Shown piece by piece: positions 41,001 to 51,160 of a stretch of 64,000 bases of DNA (the stretch's first letter is position 1; each line of letters begins with the position of its first letter). The translations under genes and the position numbers were made by a program. The notes beneath the pieces were generated by a model. The model did not search any database. It worked only from the letters and a program-made list of their open reading frames with translations, and was not told the DNA's origin. The DNA comes from Leishmania mexicana MHOM/GT/2001/U1103 (Eukaryota; Euglenozoa; Kinetoplastea; Trypanosomatida; Trypanosomatidae): the NCBI RefSeq assembly GCF_000234665.1, contig NC_018325.1, forward strand, positions 262,501 through 326,500, written 5' to 3'.

Positions 41001-43434
41001 GCTCGACGTCACCACCGGTGTGGGAGGGAAAGGTGGTGGCGGCTGAGTGAGCCGGAGTAAGAGAAGTAAAGGAGGCTGCGGAGAAGACGCGTGCGCACGT
41101 GTGTATATCCCCAAATCTTCGAGGTGTGTGGCTTCCTGGTGCGGCTAGGACGGCGCTCGACGCAGGCCCAGCCCCAGAGGAGGAGGGGAGGGGGGAGGGG
41201 GAGGAGGGTACAGTAGGGAAGAAGCACGTTTCTAATCGCAGCCACCACCCGCCCACACCGACGCGCGGGAGTGGGTGGCGGTTAACAGCGTAATGAGCTT
41301 TGAAAAGTGTGTTAAAGAGGCATCCTCCTATGTTTATTGGCATTCCTTTCTTCGGTCGTCGACGACGTGCGTGCTTGCATTCGCCTCCCCTCTGTATTTT
41401 CTGGTGCATCCGTGCTGTTCGACTTGGGTACTGCGGAGCTGGCGGACCAGCAGACAGAGGTCGGGGAAGGTAGGGATGGAGCTGGCCCGCGAGAGGTCAG
41501 GGAGGTGATGAGTGACTCTCGAGTATGCCTCCGTGCTCGCAGGCTCACACTTGGTGATGTGTCCAGTACTTCTTGCGTGGGCAGCGAGCGCGCTTCCGCG
41601 CATTTCTTGTACCTTCATCTCGCCACTCTCCCTCTTCACAAATTCGTTGACGCGTGGTGTCAAACGCCGTCTTTCTACGCCACCTCCCCCCTCCTCCCCT
41701 ATCTCTCTACACACGCGTGTGCGTGTGAGTGTGTCTCCCAGTTGTCTCGTGTCCTTCTGTGTGTTTTGTTCACGCCCCTCCCCCCTCTAACCCCACGCCG
41801 GGAGTTGATCTGGCCGTGGGGGTGCTCTTTTCCGTGCCAGTTGATCGAGCGTTTCTCTGTGGGCGCCGCCCCCTTCTCCCCCGTCCTCCCTCCCCCTCCA
41901 TTGGCATTCCCATGCTCTTCACCTCTGGCGCACTACCCCCCTCCCCCAGGTCGTCTATTTCCTTTCGCATCCAATGCTTGTCCTTTGCTGTTACGTTCCG
42001 GAGGAGAGGGGAGGCGGAGGAGGCGGAGGCGGAGGAGGAGGAGGAGGGGCCGCGGCGCCGCCTTGCCCGACTTCTTCTCCCTGTTGGTCTGGTCAACACG
42101 CACTCTTCTCGGGAGCTCTCCTTGACTTGACTACCTTGAATGGGTTTTGTGTACACGCACACGCGCATGCACACAGGAAGTAAAGCACTGAGGCACACTA
42201 GTGTGCGTGCGTGCGTGCGTGCGTGTGCGTGTGACCACCGTGCACTCCTCTGCCCTTCTCCCGCCCCGCCAGTGAGCTCACTGACAGAGCGACGAACACG
42301 CGCATAACGACCATAGCGAAAATGGACGCGTCGCGAGAGGCGGTCACACAAAGCCATCCACCACCGACATCGACGGAAAGAACGCAGAGGGATCTCAGGA
42401 GTCGCTCGCGACAACGGAGACCATGGAGGCCCTCCCACCCCCTCCCTCCCTCTGGGGGTCTCTCTCGCTCACGTCTTGCTCTCGTCGTTGACACGTTGCC
42501 AACCACACACATATGCACAAGCGAAAGCCAAAGCCAGCGAGTGTGAGGGAGAGACGCCACAGGAGCGACGATGCTCGTCGCCTCCGCCGACCCCATTCTC
42601 TCCCCCCTCCCACCGCCTCTTCCACAGCGTCGCTGCCACTTGTGCCTGCACCATAGGTGGTTATGCGAGATGGGGTGAGAGCGCAGGAGAGGGGGGGCGA
42701 CCCACGTAAGGCGCCCGGCGCCAGGGCAGGCGGAGGTGACGCCGACATGGGGCGCATCTCTCTTCCCTCTCCATTTACTCAAGCTCCTTGCGCTTCCGTT
42801 TCCTGCCTTCGGGTCTCTTCTCGTGTTGCTGCCCCCCCTGCCCCCCATCCCATCCCATCCCCCCCCCCTCTCCATCACTTTGCTATCTCGCTGCGTCTAT
42901 CGTGCGGGAGCGCACCGCAGCCCCCCAAAGGAAGGGACCACAAGACGGAAGTGTGAACGCACTGACCTTTGCGCAAGTACACGCTTTTTTTTGCCCTCAC
43001 CGCCACTCTCCACTCCAACTCCATCCGGGAGTGCATCCGGGTCTCGACGACGACGACGAGGAGGAGGGGGCAGGGTGGCCTCACCACCTCTCTTCCCATC
43101 TCTCTCCCCAAGCGCAAACGGCGCACACATATCGGAGGCGTGCGCGCCGGCCGCGCCTTCTTCGCTTCTTTCTTTTTCTCCCATTTTCCTTTCGTCACTG
43201 TCGTCGTCTCGACGCGGGACGTCCTCGCATCGTCTCCTCTGCCGTCGTGTGCCTCGGGCGGTCGTGCCGCCTTCAGCGCTCGCGGCTCGCTTATTACTGG
43301 ATGCATTGTGCCTTCTGTCTGCTCAACCAGGGGGCGTGGCGTGTGTGGGTCGTTGGCGGCGTTGCGCGTTGCCGACTGCTTCTTCTCCGCCCTTGTGTTC
43401 TGGGTCTTCGTCAGGATCGACTACAGCTTGCGAC
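41001..43434. other. Spacer 5' of the NEK-like kinase
   Basis: No gene supported. Contains a GGA/GGC-rich stretch (42001-42050), a GT run (42200-42232) and a strong CT/T tract (43157-43200). The kinase frame is open upstream to about 42736, but the first AG after the T tract is at 43275-43276, so this extension is probably not translated. An open frame at 41337-42125 is low complexity at its C-terminus and starts without an ATG. Confidence 0.6.
43275..43276 (+). promoter_or_regulatory. Predicted spliced-leader acceptor AG for the NEK-like kinase
   Basis: No AG occurs between the T-rich tract at 43157-43200 and this position. It gives a 5' UTR of about 158 nt and favours the ATG at 43435 over the open upstream frame. 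Prediction only. Confidence 0.45.
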
Positions 43435-46400
43435 ATGAACGACCTGCCTCGCTGGCCGCGGTACCGGCCGATCCGCGTGATCGGTCAGGGCGGCTTCGGC
43501 ACGGTGTACCTCTGCGTGGACACGGAGTCCACCAGCGCCATGTATGAGCAGGAGGTGGCTGTCAAGGCTGTCTCGCTCGGCGCCCTTTCCGATGAAGAGG
43601 TGCTCATGGTCATGTCAGAGGTGTCGCTGCTGAAGAATGTTGGCCACCCGAACATCATCACCTACTACGACTCGTTCCTGTACGATGATGATGAGTCGGC
43701 GCTGCCACGGAAGGGCGGTGCCGCGCTTGTTCCACAGGCTGATGGCGACGACATCGCTGCAGCTGGGCCAGGCTTTCGATCGCAGTGGCTCTGTCTTGTG
43801 ACGGAGTACATGGACGGCGGCGACCTTGCCGCCCTGCTGCGTCAGTACAGCGGTCAAGGGCTGAACAGCACCAAAGGTGTATGCGAGGCCACAAGTTTGA
43901 GGACAGTGGACACGGCCGCCGCAGTGCGCAAGCGGGGCAGGTCTGCAGCTGCTTTAACAGACGACGCGGCTGCATGGGCCAATCAAGGGGAGGCGAGTGA
44001 GGGAGATTGGGTAAGTCGCAGTCGACTACACCGCCAGCGCCTCGCAACGACTCTTCGCGCCGCACCGCGCCCACCAATGCCGACGTCTGCCACGGCAGTG
44101 ACGAAGGCAGCCGTGATGCGGTGGGGTGGCCTCGACGCCTCCGTCGACCAGACATGGATGCCTGACGCCTCCGGGGCGGCGATGCCCACCACCCCGCTTG
44201 GAGCCACCGACTTCGAGGCCGCAGATGGGGCGACTCGTGGCAGTCGCAACGGCATCCGAATGCCCACTGCGGCTGCCAGTAATACCACCGTTGGCTCTGC
44301 TGCCACTGGCGCGTCGCACCTCGCCAGCGTAAGCGGCAAGACCACAGTTCCCGCTGCCGGCCTCGCCTCCAAGTCGCTCGAGCCCCAGCTCCCGCCTCTG
44401 CCGAATCAGCTGTGGGTCGAGTCCTTTCTCACCACGGATATTGCGAAACAGTGCCTCGACGCCTTGGCATACCTGCATGCCTTGTGCATCGTCCACCGCG
44501 ACATCAAGCCGTCGAATATCTACCTCTCGAAGCGGGACGGCATCGTCAAGATTGGCGACTTCGGCGTGTCGAAACTGCTCCAGCCCGCAGAGCCCTTCAC
44601 GACGACGTTTGTGGGGACCCCGTTTTACCTCTGCCCTGAGCTCTGCATGGGCGACCCCTACTCCTTTGGTGCCGATATTTGGGCGCTTGGTGTGGTTCTG
44701 TACGAGCTCTACTGCCTGAAACTTCCCTTCACCTCCGACAACGTTCTGGGGCAGATCTACGTCATCACGGAAGGCACATACGACACGGCCGCGCTGAGCA
44801 CGCCACACGCCTTTGCAGAGCCCCAGCAGGCCGTGCTGGAGACGCTCTATGGACCATCCTTTCTCCATTCCGAGCACCTGCTGCACTCCCTTGTGATAAG
44901 CATGGTCGGTAAAATGCTTCAGGTTGATCCTGCAGAGCGGCCCTCAGCCGAGGAGCTTCTAACGGGCGTGTTCGGCGCCGGCAGCACGTCACGGTGCGGC
45001 TCGAGCGCAGGTCTTCTTGCCTCGGTGGCGCCGACGCCGGTGCACCGCCCTCCGTCCACCTGCGTGCTAGCCCGTGGCTCCGTCTCCACGCCTCCGCAGC
45101 GTGGTCCATTGTCGTCCGCTATCAAACCCGAGGGAGTAGCGGCGGCCACGTCGCAAGGGCCGCCCAACCGTTTAGGCCCGTCAGCGAGTGAGCAGCACGC
45201 ACAGTGGGCCGGCAGCCTCGTCGTGGCTGCGTCCAGTACGCTGCAGCAGGAGCAAGGGGCATCTCACGTCTTCCTCACAGCTCCTGGGAGTCGCCGCGGC
45301 CGCGAGAGGAGAGACAAGGTGGTCAATGGCTTCACCGATGTGCACACCCCTCTCGCCGTCCGCGTGAAGACGTCTGTGGGGGACATACTGCAAGGCATGC
45401 CGTCCGCGCAGCGTGAGCGTCTCGGCAGCCGTGCAGCGGCAGAGGAGAGGGGTGAAAAGGAGGAGCTCTCGCGAGCCATGCCGTCTGCGGCATCGCCAAA
45501 TTCGACGTCTTCTCCGGTGCTCTCTCATTCTACCGTGGAGGTCGGTGTGGGAAGCAACAGCGCCAGCCGACAAGCCGCGCTCTCGCCGAGCCTCGCAGGA
45601 CTCGGGCGGGCAGAGGTGTTCGCGTTGCACGAGAAGCACAGCGGCAGTGCCGTGGGTGCTGAGCCGCCGTCGCTCGAGCTTGCTGAGCACACGGCTCTGC
45701 AGCTTCTCCCTGCAGTGCCGTTCCCGCTGGAGCTGCTTTACAGCGGTCTCGCCAGCATCGGCGGCTCTGCCGTGAACAGCACAGGCGCGACTGGCGAGCA
45801 GCGTACAGTCGGAGACAAGGCATCGGTGAATTCTCCGCTAGGGGCGCAGGCCACGCAGCAAGCATCACCACTATTATCTATGTCGTCAGCTGACAGGCCG
45901 CCTGTTGGGTGCACCCACTGCGGCGATGACGATGCGCTGGACCACCCCATCGGCTCGCAGACGCGCAGCGAGATCATGGCGCTGATGGAAAACATTCCAT
46001 GGCTCAAGAATGCCGAAGTCTTTTCCGCCATTCCGCTCTCCGCCGGCTGTGACAACGTCATGCTGGTTGAGCGCGCGAATCGCAGCTCCGTGTCTGCAAG
46101 CGGCGACGACGGTGCGGTGAGCTCTGTCACCGACAACACAGCAGCCGGCGGCTCCGAGGAGAGGGCAGAGGGTGCTGCGCCGGCGTCGAAGGGTTCGCGC
46201 ACCGCGGCGCACCAGCGGCAGTCGCAGCTGCCGTCGCCGTTGCGGTCACCGCACAGCCCGGGAGCTGTCACGGAGGACATGCGGATGTCCTCGCGTCCCC
46301 TGCTGCCTGTATGTCGCGCCGGGGCCGTGCCTCCCACGGCCCCCCGCATCGAAGTGAAAACGGTCAGCGGCACGACCATCACCATGGGAGGCAGCCGCCG

Positions 46401-49149
46401 CCCTCCTAGCTCGCGATCCCCTTTTCAGCGAGGCGCCGCCGGAGCTGCGGACATGGCCGAGGCGGAGAGCACACAGTCAGCGTCGCAGCGCCGCGTCTCA
46501 GGCGGGCTCACTGCTGTGACTGGGCAGCCGCCGGGCACCCCAGCTGCCCCGCTCCGTCAACGTGTGTCGGTGACTGCTTTGTCCATGACAGCACTAACAA
46601 GCATGCCAACGCCGCCAGCCTCGCGGCCGGACAAGCCGCAGATGACACAGGATGTCCGTGGCTCTGCGTGTCCGTCGCCGTCGCTGCAACCGAGCAGGGA
46701 CGCGGACAGGCAGCCGACAGTGGTCACAGTGGTAAGCAAGGGCGCATCTGCCTCGCACCCGCGCCTGTTCTCATCCTCCGATCTTGAGCCCACAGTGGGC
46801 AATGCCGCCAGTGAGGCGCGGCTGCGCCCCTTCAGCGCCTCCCAAATACGTGCTACAGCGATGACATCGGCGAGCGGGGCCGCGCGACCCACCCCCAAGG
46901 GGCGCTCTCCCGGTCACTGCGAGGGTTACTCCACCACTGAGCTGGAGGCTCTCCTACAGGCGAAGTTGTCAACACACTATCAGCGGCGGCAGCGGCAGCT
47001 GGGCGTGCTGCGAGCGCAGCATGCAGCACAGGAGGCTGCTAAGGCCGCAGCCCGCGCAAAGCTGAAGGCGCTGTATGATGAAGTCTTTGTTTCTCGACTC
47101 GGCCCAGCGTCGTCGGACGCAGCCTGCACCGCTATGTACCACTCCGGCGGCATCATAGACGGCCCTTCAGAGGTGCCGGATGAGTTTGTCGCCTACGCCG
47201 ACGAGCGCTCGAGGGCCGCGAGTGAGTCAGGCGACAGCGGAGATCATTTCCCGGGCGATGGCGCCATGGCGGCACCAGTAGTACGCACAGCGACGCAGCT
47301 GCCCGCGCTGGAGGCGGACGTGTGGGCAAAAGACGCGCTTGTGGCGGTGCTCTCAACGAAGGACGCGGCGTCCCCGACGCCTCCGTCGGTCCCGTCCTCG
47401 CATGGCTCGCCGCTGCCTTTTTCCGTCGACGCCACGGCGCGGCAGGCCGAGACGGAGGAGTCGGTGCTGCGAGCTCTCTCCACTCTCTACGCTCGCCCTG
47501 TTGAGATACCAGCGACGACTGTGCCCGGTACTGGAACGCTCATGGACGGTGGCGATGACAGCAAGGACTGGCTCGCGGCGACCCCCGCGGCGCGTCGTAT
47601 CCGCGAGGCCGCGTCGCTGGCGGTTGCCGTGGAGCATCAGTGCGCTGCCTTTCGCCGTGGCAAGGAGCCTGCAAGATTGCGCGTTGCTCCACCGTGGCGG
47701 CCACCGCGCGACTCACGCGACGTGCCGGGTCTCTGGGAGACGTCCTCGGCGGAGGAGGAGACCGATGCGTCAGCACGTGGCCGACTGGGGTGCCCCGCGC
47801 CAGCAAGTGTGCGAGAAGAGGTGCGGTGGCGTTGGAGTGCGCCGCCTTCTGACCTGGATGACACGGCAGGGACGTCGTCCGAGGACGAAGAAAGGGAGGC
47901 GTTGTTGTCGAGCACTGCTTCCTCATCAGCTGTGTCTTCGTTATCCACATCGTTGTCGTCGTCATCGACGTCGTTGGCGTCGGCGTCTGGGGCCGATACT
48001 CCTGGTACACCTGGGCAAACTTCAAAGACGCCCTCCATTACCGCGCCACCAGAAGCGGATGTACAGCAGCGCCTACCAGGTCGGAAACTCGCGCGTAGCG
48101 GGAGCGAGCTGGGCGGTGGCGTGATTGGCTCGCGACGTAGCCCTGACGATGCCCATGCTGGGGAGCCGCATCCATCTTCGCTGCTGGGATCGCCCATGTC
48201 TCTGGGGCTCGACGGCGTTGACGGTGGGATCAGGGGTAGACACGCACGCGACGACGGCACGCCTGGGGCGTCTTTGAATACGTCGAGTCTCGCGGACGCT
48301 TCGGCGAAGGCGGCAGCGGAGGCGGGTGACGAAAAGGGCGAGACGGACTCGGCCTCTGCAAGCTCATCCTCGACTACATCCTCCACCTCATCGGGATCGC
48401 ACTCCTCTGCCGGTCACAGCTCCCGTGCTTTGCGTCACCCGCACCGCAGCAAGGGTGAGGCGCGGCATGACGTGAGCAGCAGCTCACACGATGATGGCAG
48501 CAGCGCCGAAAACAGCAGCAACAGCAGCAGCAGCTCAGACGATGCGCCATCCTCGGCATCGCAGACGGCATTTTTTTCATTTCACAGCTTTGGTAGCGCC
48601 GCGTCCTCGACGGACACCAACGGCAAAGATGCAGAACCACGCGCGGCAACGAGGAGGACGGCGAGCGACGGCGACGAGGACATGTCGTACACGTATACGG
48701 TGCAGCTGGATGCGGTGACTGGGCGGCGCCACTTCGAATACGTGTGCCCCGTGACAGTGGAGATGGTGGGAGCTTTGCCAGGCGGTTGTCGCGTCGTGTC
48801 GGCAGTAGCGGCCTTGCACGCTCTGGACTCCGCCACGGCGGGCTCTTTGCCCGCAACGCAGGTGCCCTCTAGCGGGCATTGCGGCATGAAACACGGCAGT
48901 GATGGGCTGGCGCCGCGAGTGCTAACAGCGGAGGCGCCGACGGATTTGCCCGCGACGCCGAGGCCGCACGAGGGCATTGACGATAGGACAGCCGCGAGTG
49001 GCGGCATCAGCAGCTGTCTCGGCCAAGACAAGGCATCCCTGTTCGATGGAGAGTACTATATCATGTGGCAGGAGGACGGTGGCTTCGGCGCTGCCCCCGC
49101 CTTGCCACCAACACAGTCTGANCNTNTCATCCCACCAACTCCGGAGTAG
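43435..49149 (+). CDS. NEK-like serine/threonine protein kinase (first part, up to in-frame TAG)
   Basis: 1,904 aa up to a TAG at 49147. Kinase domain at about 10-515: Gly loop GQGGFG (17-22), Lys44 in VAVK, HRDIKPSN (His354-Asp356), DFG Asp375, and a T-loop TTTFVGTPFYLCPEL typical of NIMA-related kinases. A large Ala/Ser-rich insert (about 140-320) separates hinge and catalytic loop. The rest is mostly disordered and Ser/Pro-rich, with a coiled-coil-like stretch at about 1164-1225 (LEALLQAKLSTHYQRRQRQL) and acidic, Ser-rich segments. NEK kinases commonly act at basal bodies, flagella and in mitosis; that role is inferred from the family. Three ambiguous bases (49122, 49124, 49126) lie just before the TAG, and the same frame continues open for 401 codons, so the end is suspect. 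Start fixed by the kinase N-terminus and the predicted acceptor at 43276. Confidence 0.9.
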   Translation: MNDLPRWPRYRPIRVIGQGGFGTVYLCVDTESTSAMYEQEVAVKAVSLGALSDEEVLMVMSEVSLLKNVGHPNIITYYDSFLYDDDESALPRKGGAALVPQADGDDIAAAGPGFRSQWLCLVTEYMDGGDLAALLRQYSGQGLNSTKGVCEATSLRTVDTAAAVRKRGRSAAALTDDAAAWANQGEASEGDWVSRSRLHRQRLATTLRAAPRPPMPTSATAVTKAAVMRWGGLDASVDQTWMPDASGAAMPTTPLGATDFEAADGATRGSRNGIRMPTAAASNTTVGSAATGASHLASVSGKTTVPAAGLASKSLEPQLPPLPNQLWVESFLTTDIAKQCLDALAYLHALCIVHRDIKPSNIYLSKRDGIVKIGDFGVSKLLQPAEPFTTTFVGTPFYLCPELCMGDPYSFGADIWALGVVLYELYCLKLPFTSDNVLGQIYVITEGTYDTAALSTPHAFAEPQQAVLETLYGPSFLHSEHLLHSLVISMVGKMLQVDPAERPSAEELLTGVFGAGSTSRCGSSAGLLASVAPTPVHRPPSTCVLARGSVSTPPQRGPLSSAIKPEGVAAATSQGPPNRLGPSASEQHAQWAGSLVVAASSTLQQEQGASHVFLTAPGSRRGRERRDKVVNGFTDVHTPLAVRVKTSVGDILQGMPSAQRERLGSRAAAEERGEKEELSRAMPSAASPNSTSSPVLSHSTVEVGVGSNSASRQAALSPSLAGLGRAEVFALHEKHSGSAVGAEPPSLELAEHTALQLLPAVPFPLELLYSGLASIGGSAVNSTGATGEQRTVGDKASVNSPLGAQATQQASPLLSMSSADRPPVGCTHCGDDDALDHPIGSQTRSEIMALMENIPWLKNAEVFSAIPLSAGCDNVMLVERANRSSVSASGDDGAVSSVTDNTAAGGSEERAEGAAPASKGSRTAAHQRQSQLPSPLRSPHSPGAVTEDMRMSSRPLLPVCRAGAVPPTAPRIEVKTVSGTTITMGGSRRPPSSRSPFQRGAAGAADMAEAESTQSASQRRVSGGLTAVTGQPPGTPAAPLRQRVSVTALSMTALTSMPTPPASRPDKPQMTQDVRGSACPSPSLQPSRDADRQPTVVTVVSKGASASHPRLFSSSDLEPTVGNAASEARLRPFSASQIRATAMTSASGAARPTPKGRSPGHCEGYSTTELEALLQAKLSTHYQRRQRQLGVLRAQHAAQEAAKAAARAKLKALYDEVFVSRLGPASSDAACTAMYHSGGIIDGPSEVPDEFVAYADERSRAASESGDSGDHFPGDGAMAAPVVRTATQLPALEADVWAKDALVAVLSTKDAASPTPPSVPSSHGSPLPFSVDATARQAETEESVLRALSTLYARPVEIPATTVPGTGTLMDGGDDSKDWLAATPAARRIREAASLAVAVEHQCAAFRRGKEPARLRVAPPWRPPRDSRDVPGLWETSSAEEETDASARGRLGCPAPASVREEVRWRWSAPPSDLDDTAGTSSEDEEREALLSSTASSSAVSSLSTSLSSSSTSLASASGADTPGTPGQTSKTPSITAPPEADVQQRLPGRKLARSGSELGGGVIGSRRSPDDAHAGEPHPSSLLGSPMSLGLDGVDGGIRGRHARDDGTPGASLNTSSLADASAKAAAEAGDEKGETDSASASSSSTTSSTSSGSHSSAGHSSRALRHPHRSKGEARHDVSSSSHDDGSSAENSSNSSSSSDDAPSSASQTAFFSFHSFGSAASSTDTNGKDAEPRAATRRTASDGDEDMSYTYTVQLDAVTGRRHFEYVCPVTVEMVGALPGGCRVVSAVAALHALDSATAGSLPATQVPSSGHCGMKHGSDGLAPRVLTAEAPTDLPATPRPHEGIDDRTAASGGISSCLGQDKASLFDGEYYIMWQEDGGFGAAPALPPTQSXXXIPPTPE
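49121..49149 (+). other. Ambiguous bases and in-frame TAG in the kinase gene
   Basis: Three N within six bases, then seven codons later TAG at 49147-49149. The frame is identical on both sides. This looks like a low-quality base-calling site or a polished gap edge rather than a true end. Confidence 0.8.
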
Positions 49150-50355
49150 TTTCCGCCTCATACCGGAGCGACAGTAGGCTTCACGGCCGCACCAGGAAAG
49201 CAAAAGCAGCGGGGACATGTACCGGCAACGAACGGCATGGCACCACCCGAAGGGTCCCAATCGACACGAGCGGCTAATCTACACTCGGCACCCCATTCGA
49301 CCACCAACCGGCAGCCCGATGCGATCGCGCGAGTCGCAGCCGCGCCGTCGAGCTGCGACAAGGATGACAACAACGATGGCAACGGTGCCACTGCGCACCT
49401 TCGCGTGCGCGCGACCTCACTGCACCTGAGCGGAGCACCAGTCGCGAGGGTGGCGGCGCCTCTTTTCGAGGAAATCACGGCGGAGGCACACACGCCGTTG
49501 ACCCGCCCCTCCTTGGCGGCTTCCGACCACACCAAAATGAGCACAGAGGTGCTCCCCGCCTCCAAGAGCGCCTTGACCAACGCTGATGGAAACCCAGCGA
49601 TGGTTTTCCTGTGCGATCGAGCTCGCACACAGGGACAGGCAGCTGTGACCTCTGCGCAGGAGACCGCCGCTGTTGGAGAGACGACGTGGTGGGTACAGGT
49701 ACCTTCAAGTCCCTCGGCCCCATCTCAGGGGCTGGAGGCGTCGCAACAGCGGCACCAACTCGCGGGACCGCCCCAGTACATCCGTCTTCCTCTCTCGCTC
49801 GCTCTTCGGCCGCTGCGGCAGCGCACCCGTTTCGTCGGACTCCTGTGGCGTCTGTGGGTGTCTCTGAAGGTCAGTGGGCCGGCGCTGAGTCGGGTGCTTT
49901 TTCATCGTCGCGGCGGCGCGCCGTCACCCTCTCCGGGTTGCACGTTTGCCGAGGCTTTCGGAGACTGGGTCACAGGCACCACACCTCCTCGCAATACGGA
50001 CGCGAGTGAATGTTCTGAGGAGGATGTCTCACAGCAGTCGTCGAGCGAGGCGAGCATCAGCCTCCTCCTTGGCCGCACCATCGCCACCACCGCGACGACG
50101 GAGGCTTCCACCAACAGTGGCACAGCGGCTGATTCGCAGGTGTTGCCGGCCTCAGCTTCTCTTCAGGCGCCTTCGCGTTCCTCGCCGCACAAGTGGGGGC
50201 TGTACTACGTGGAGGTGCGCACCTGGTGCGCTGTGCAGCTGCGCACCGACGCGGACTGGGTTGTCGTGCGGCGCAAGGTAGCCGAGATGGGTACGATGCT
50301 GCCCTTTGTCCGTCTGTACCTGGTGCTCGAGGAGGCGGAGTCGGCCTCAGAGTAG
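49150..50355 (+). CDS. Probable C-terminal continuation of the NEK-like kinase
   Basis: About 401 codons in the same frame as the kinase, open from directly after the TAG to a stop at 50353-50355. The first in-frame ATG (49237) would leave an 88-nt spacer, far shorter than any other in this window and without a pyrimidine tract plus AG of the usual kind, which argues against a separate gene. Content: Ser/Thr/Ala-rich disordered sequence like the preceding kinase tail; a basic amphipathic stretch (RFVGLLWRLWVSLKV); and a structured-looking C-terminus (GLYYVEVRTWCAVQL, then DADWVVVRRKVAEMG and FVRLYLVLEE). If joined, the protein would have about 2,305 residues. Alternative: an independent small gene translated from 49237. 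Confidence 0.6.
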   Translation, partial: FPPHTGATVGFTAAPGKQKQRGHVPATNGMAPPEGSQSTRAANLHSAPHSTTNRQPDAIARVAAAPSSCDKDDNNDGNGATAHLRVRATSLHLSGAPVARVAAPLFEEITAEAHTPLTRPSLAASDHTKMSTEVLPASKSALTNADGNPAMVFLCDRARTQGQAAVTSAQETAAVGETTWWVQVPSSPSAPSQGLEASQQRHQLAGPPQYIRLPLSLALRPLRQRTRFVGLLWRLWVSLKVSGPALSRVLFHRRGGAPSPSPGCTFAEAFGDWVTGTTPPRNTDASECSEEDVSQQSSSEASISLLLGRTIATTATTEASTNSGTAADSQVLPASASLQAPSRSSPHKWGLYYVEVRTWCAVQLRTDADWVVVRRKVAEMGTMLPFVRLYLVLEEAESASE

Positions 50356-51160
50356 GCGGCGCAGTTGGGATGAGTGTGGAGGGACCATCGCCGGTGTCCC
50401 TCCAGACTTCAACTTCTTTTTTCTTTTTTTTTGATCTATACGTGTTGCTTGCTCATGTGGTTGCGTGTCTCCACCAATCTGTTTTACGTACCGCAGCCCT
50501 CACGGCGGTGGTGCCGGGGGACAGGTCAGCAGCGATGCAGGCCTCTCCCCTCTGTCTCTCTCTTTTTTTTTGTGGGTGCAGCGGGGGCCGCACGCCGCGA
50601 TCACAGTCGACGGACTTCGCCCCCCTCCCTTCCTCGCTCTTTTTCCTATTGCCTGCGGGTGTGTGACGCCAGCGCTCGTCTTGTCGTCGTTGTCGTTCTC
50701 GCGCTTTCTGCATCGAAGTTCGCCGTTCACCTTCGGTTTAGTGGCCGTGCATTTATGCGCGACCCCTCCCCCCACGTCCCCACCCCACCACCACTCGTCC
50801 CTTCTCTGCCTTCTTCCATCCCCACCCCACCCTCCCACCTGTGGCATGCGCCCTTCTCTCGTCAATCTCCTGCTCTCCTTCCCTCCCTCTCTCCCTTTCC
50901 GTGCCGTCATGCGATCCTGCGACGCTTCGCATCATGTGTGCCGGCCTCGTGTGCGTGTGCATGTGTTCGTGCCGCATGCCAATGCCTCGTTTTTCTCCGT
51001 ATTACACCATCACACCCGGACCCACGTATTAGCAGAGCTTCACTGCTGATTGGCCCTCTGCTGCTCTCCTCCTCCTCACCCCCCCCCGTGCACAACACAC
51101 GCACGCGCCGAGACCCAAGACCGTCATTCCCCCCGGCTCCTCGTACAGCTGAAGAGGTCT
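50356..51160. other. Spacer, CT-rich
   Basis: About 800 nt with T runs near 50420 and 50565, a CT tract at 51055-51087 and AG at 51111-51112 as likely acceptor for the next gene. No gene seen. Confidence 0.6.

Noticed and set aside
41337..42125. Plus-strand open frame of 262 codons between XPRT and the kinase
   Set aside because: It begins with a non-ATG codon, becomes CT- and GGA-derived low complexity, and shows no recognisable domain.
42736..43434. N-terminal extension of the NEK-like kinase by 233 codons
   Set aside because: The first AG after the T tract is at 43275-43276, the extension is Pro/Ser/Arg low complexity, and it starts with GTG.
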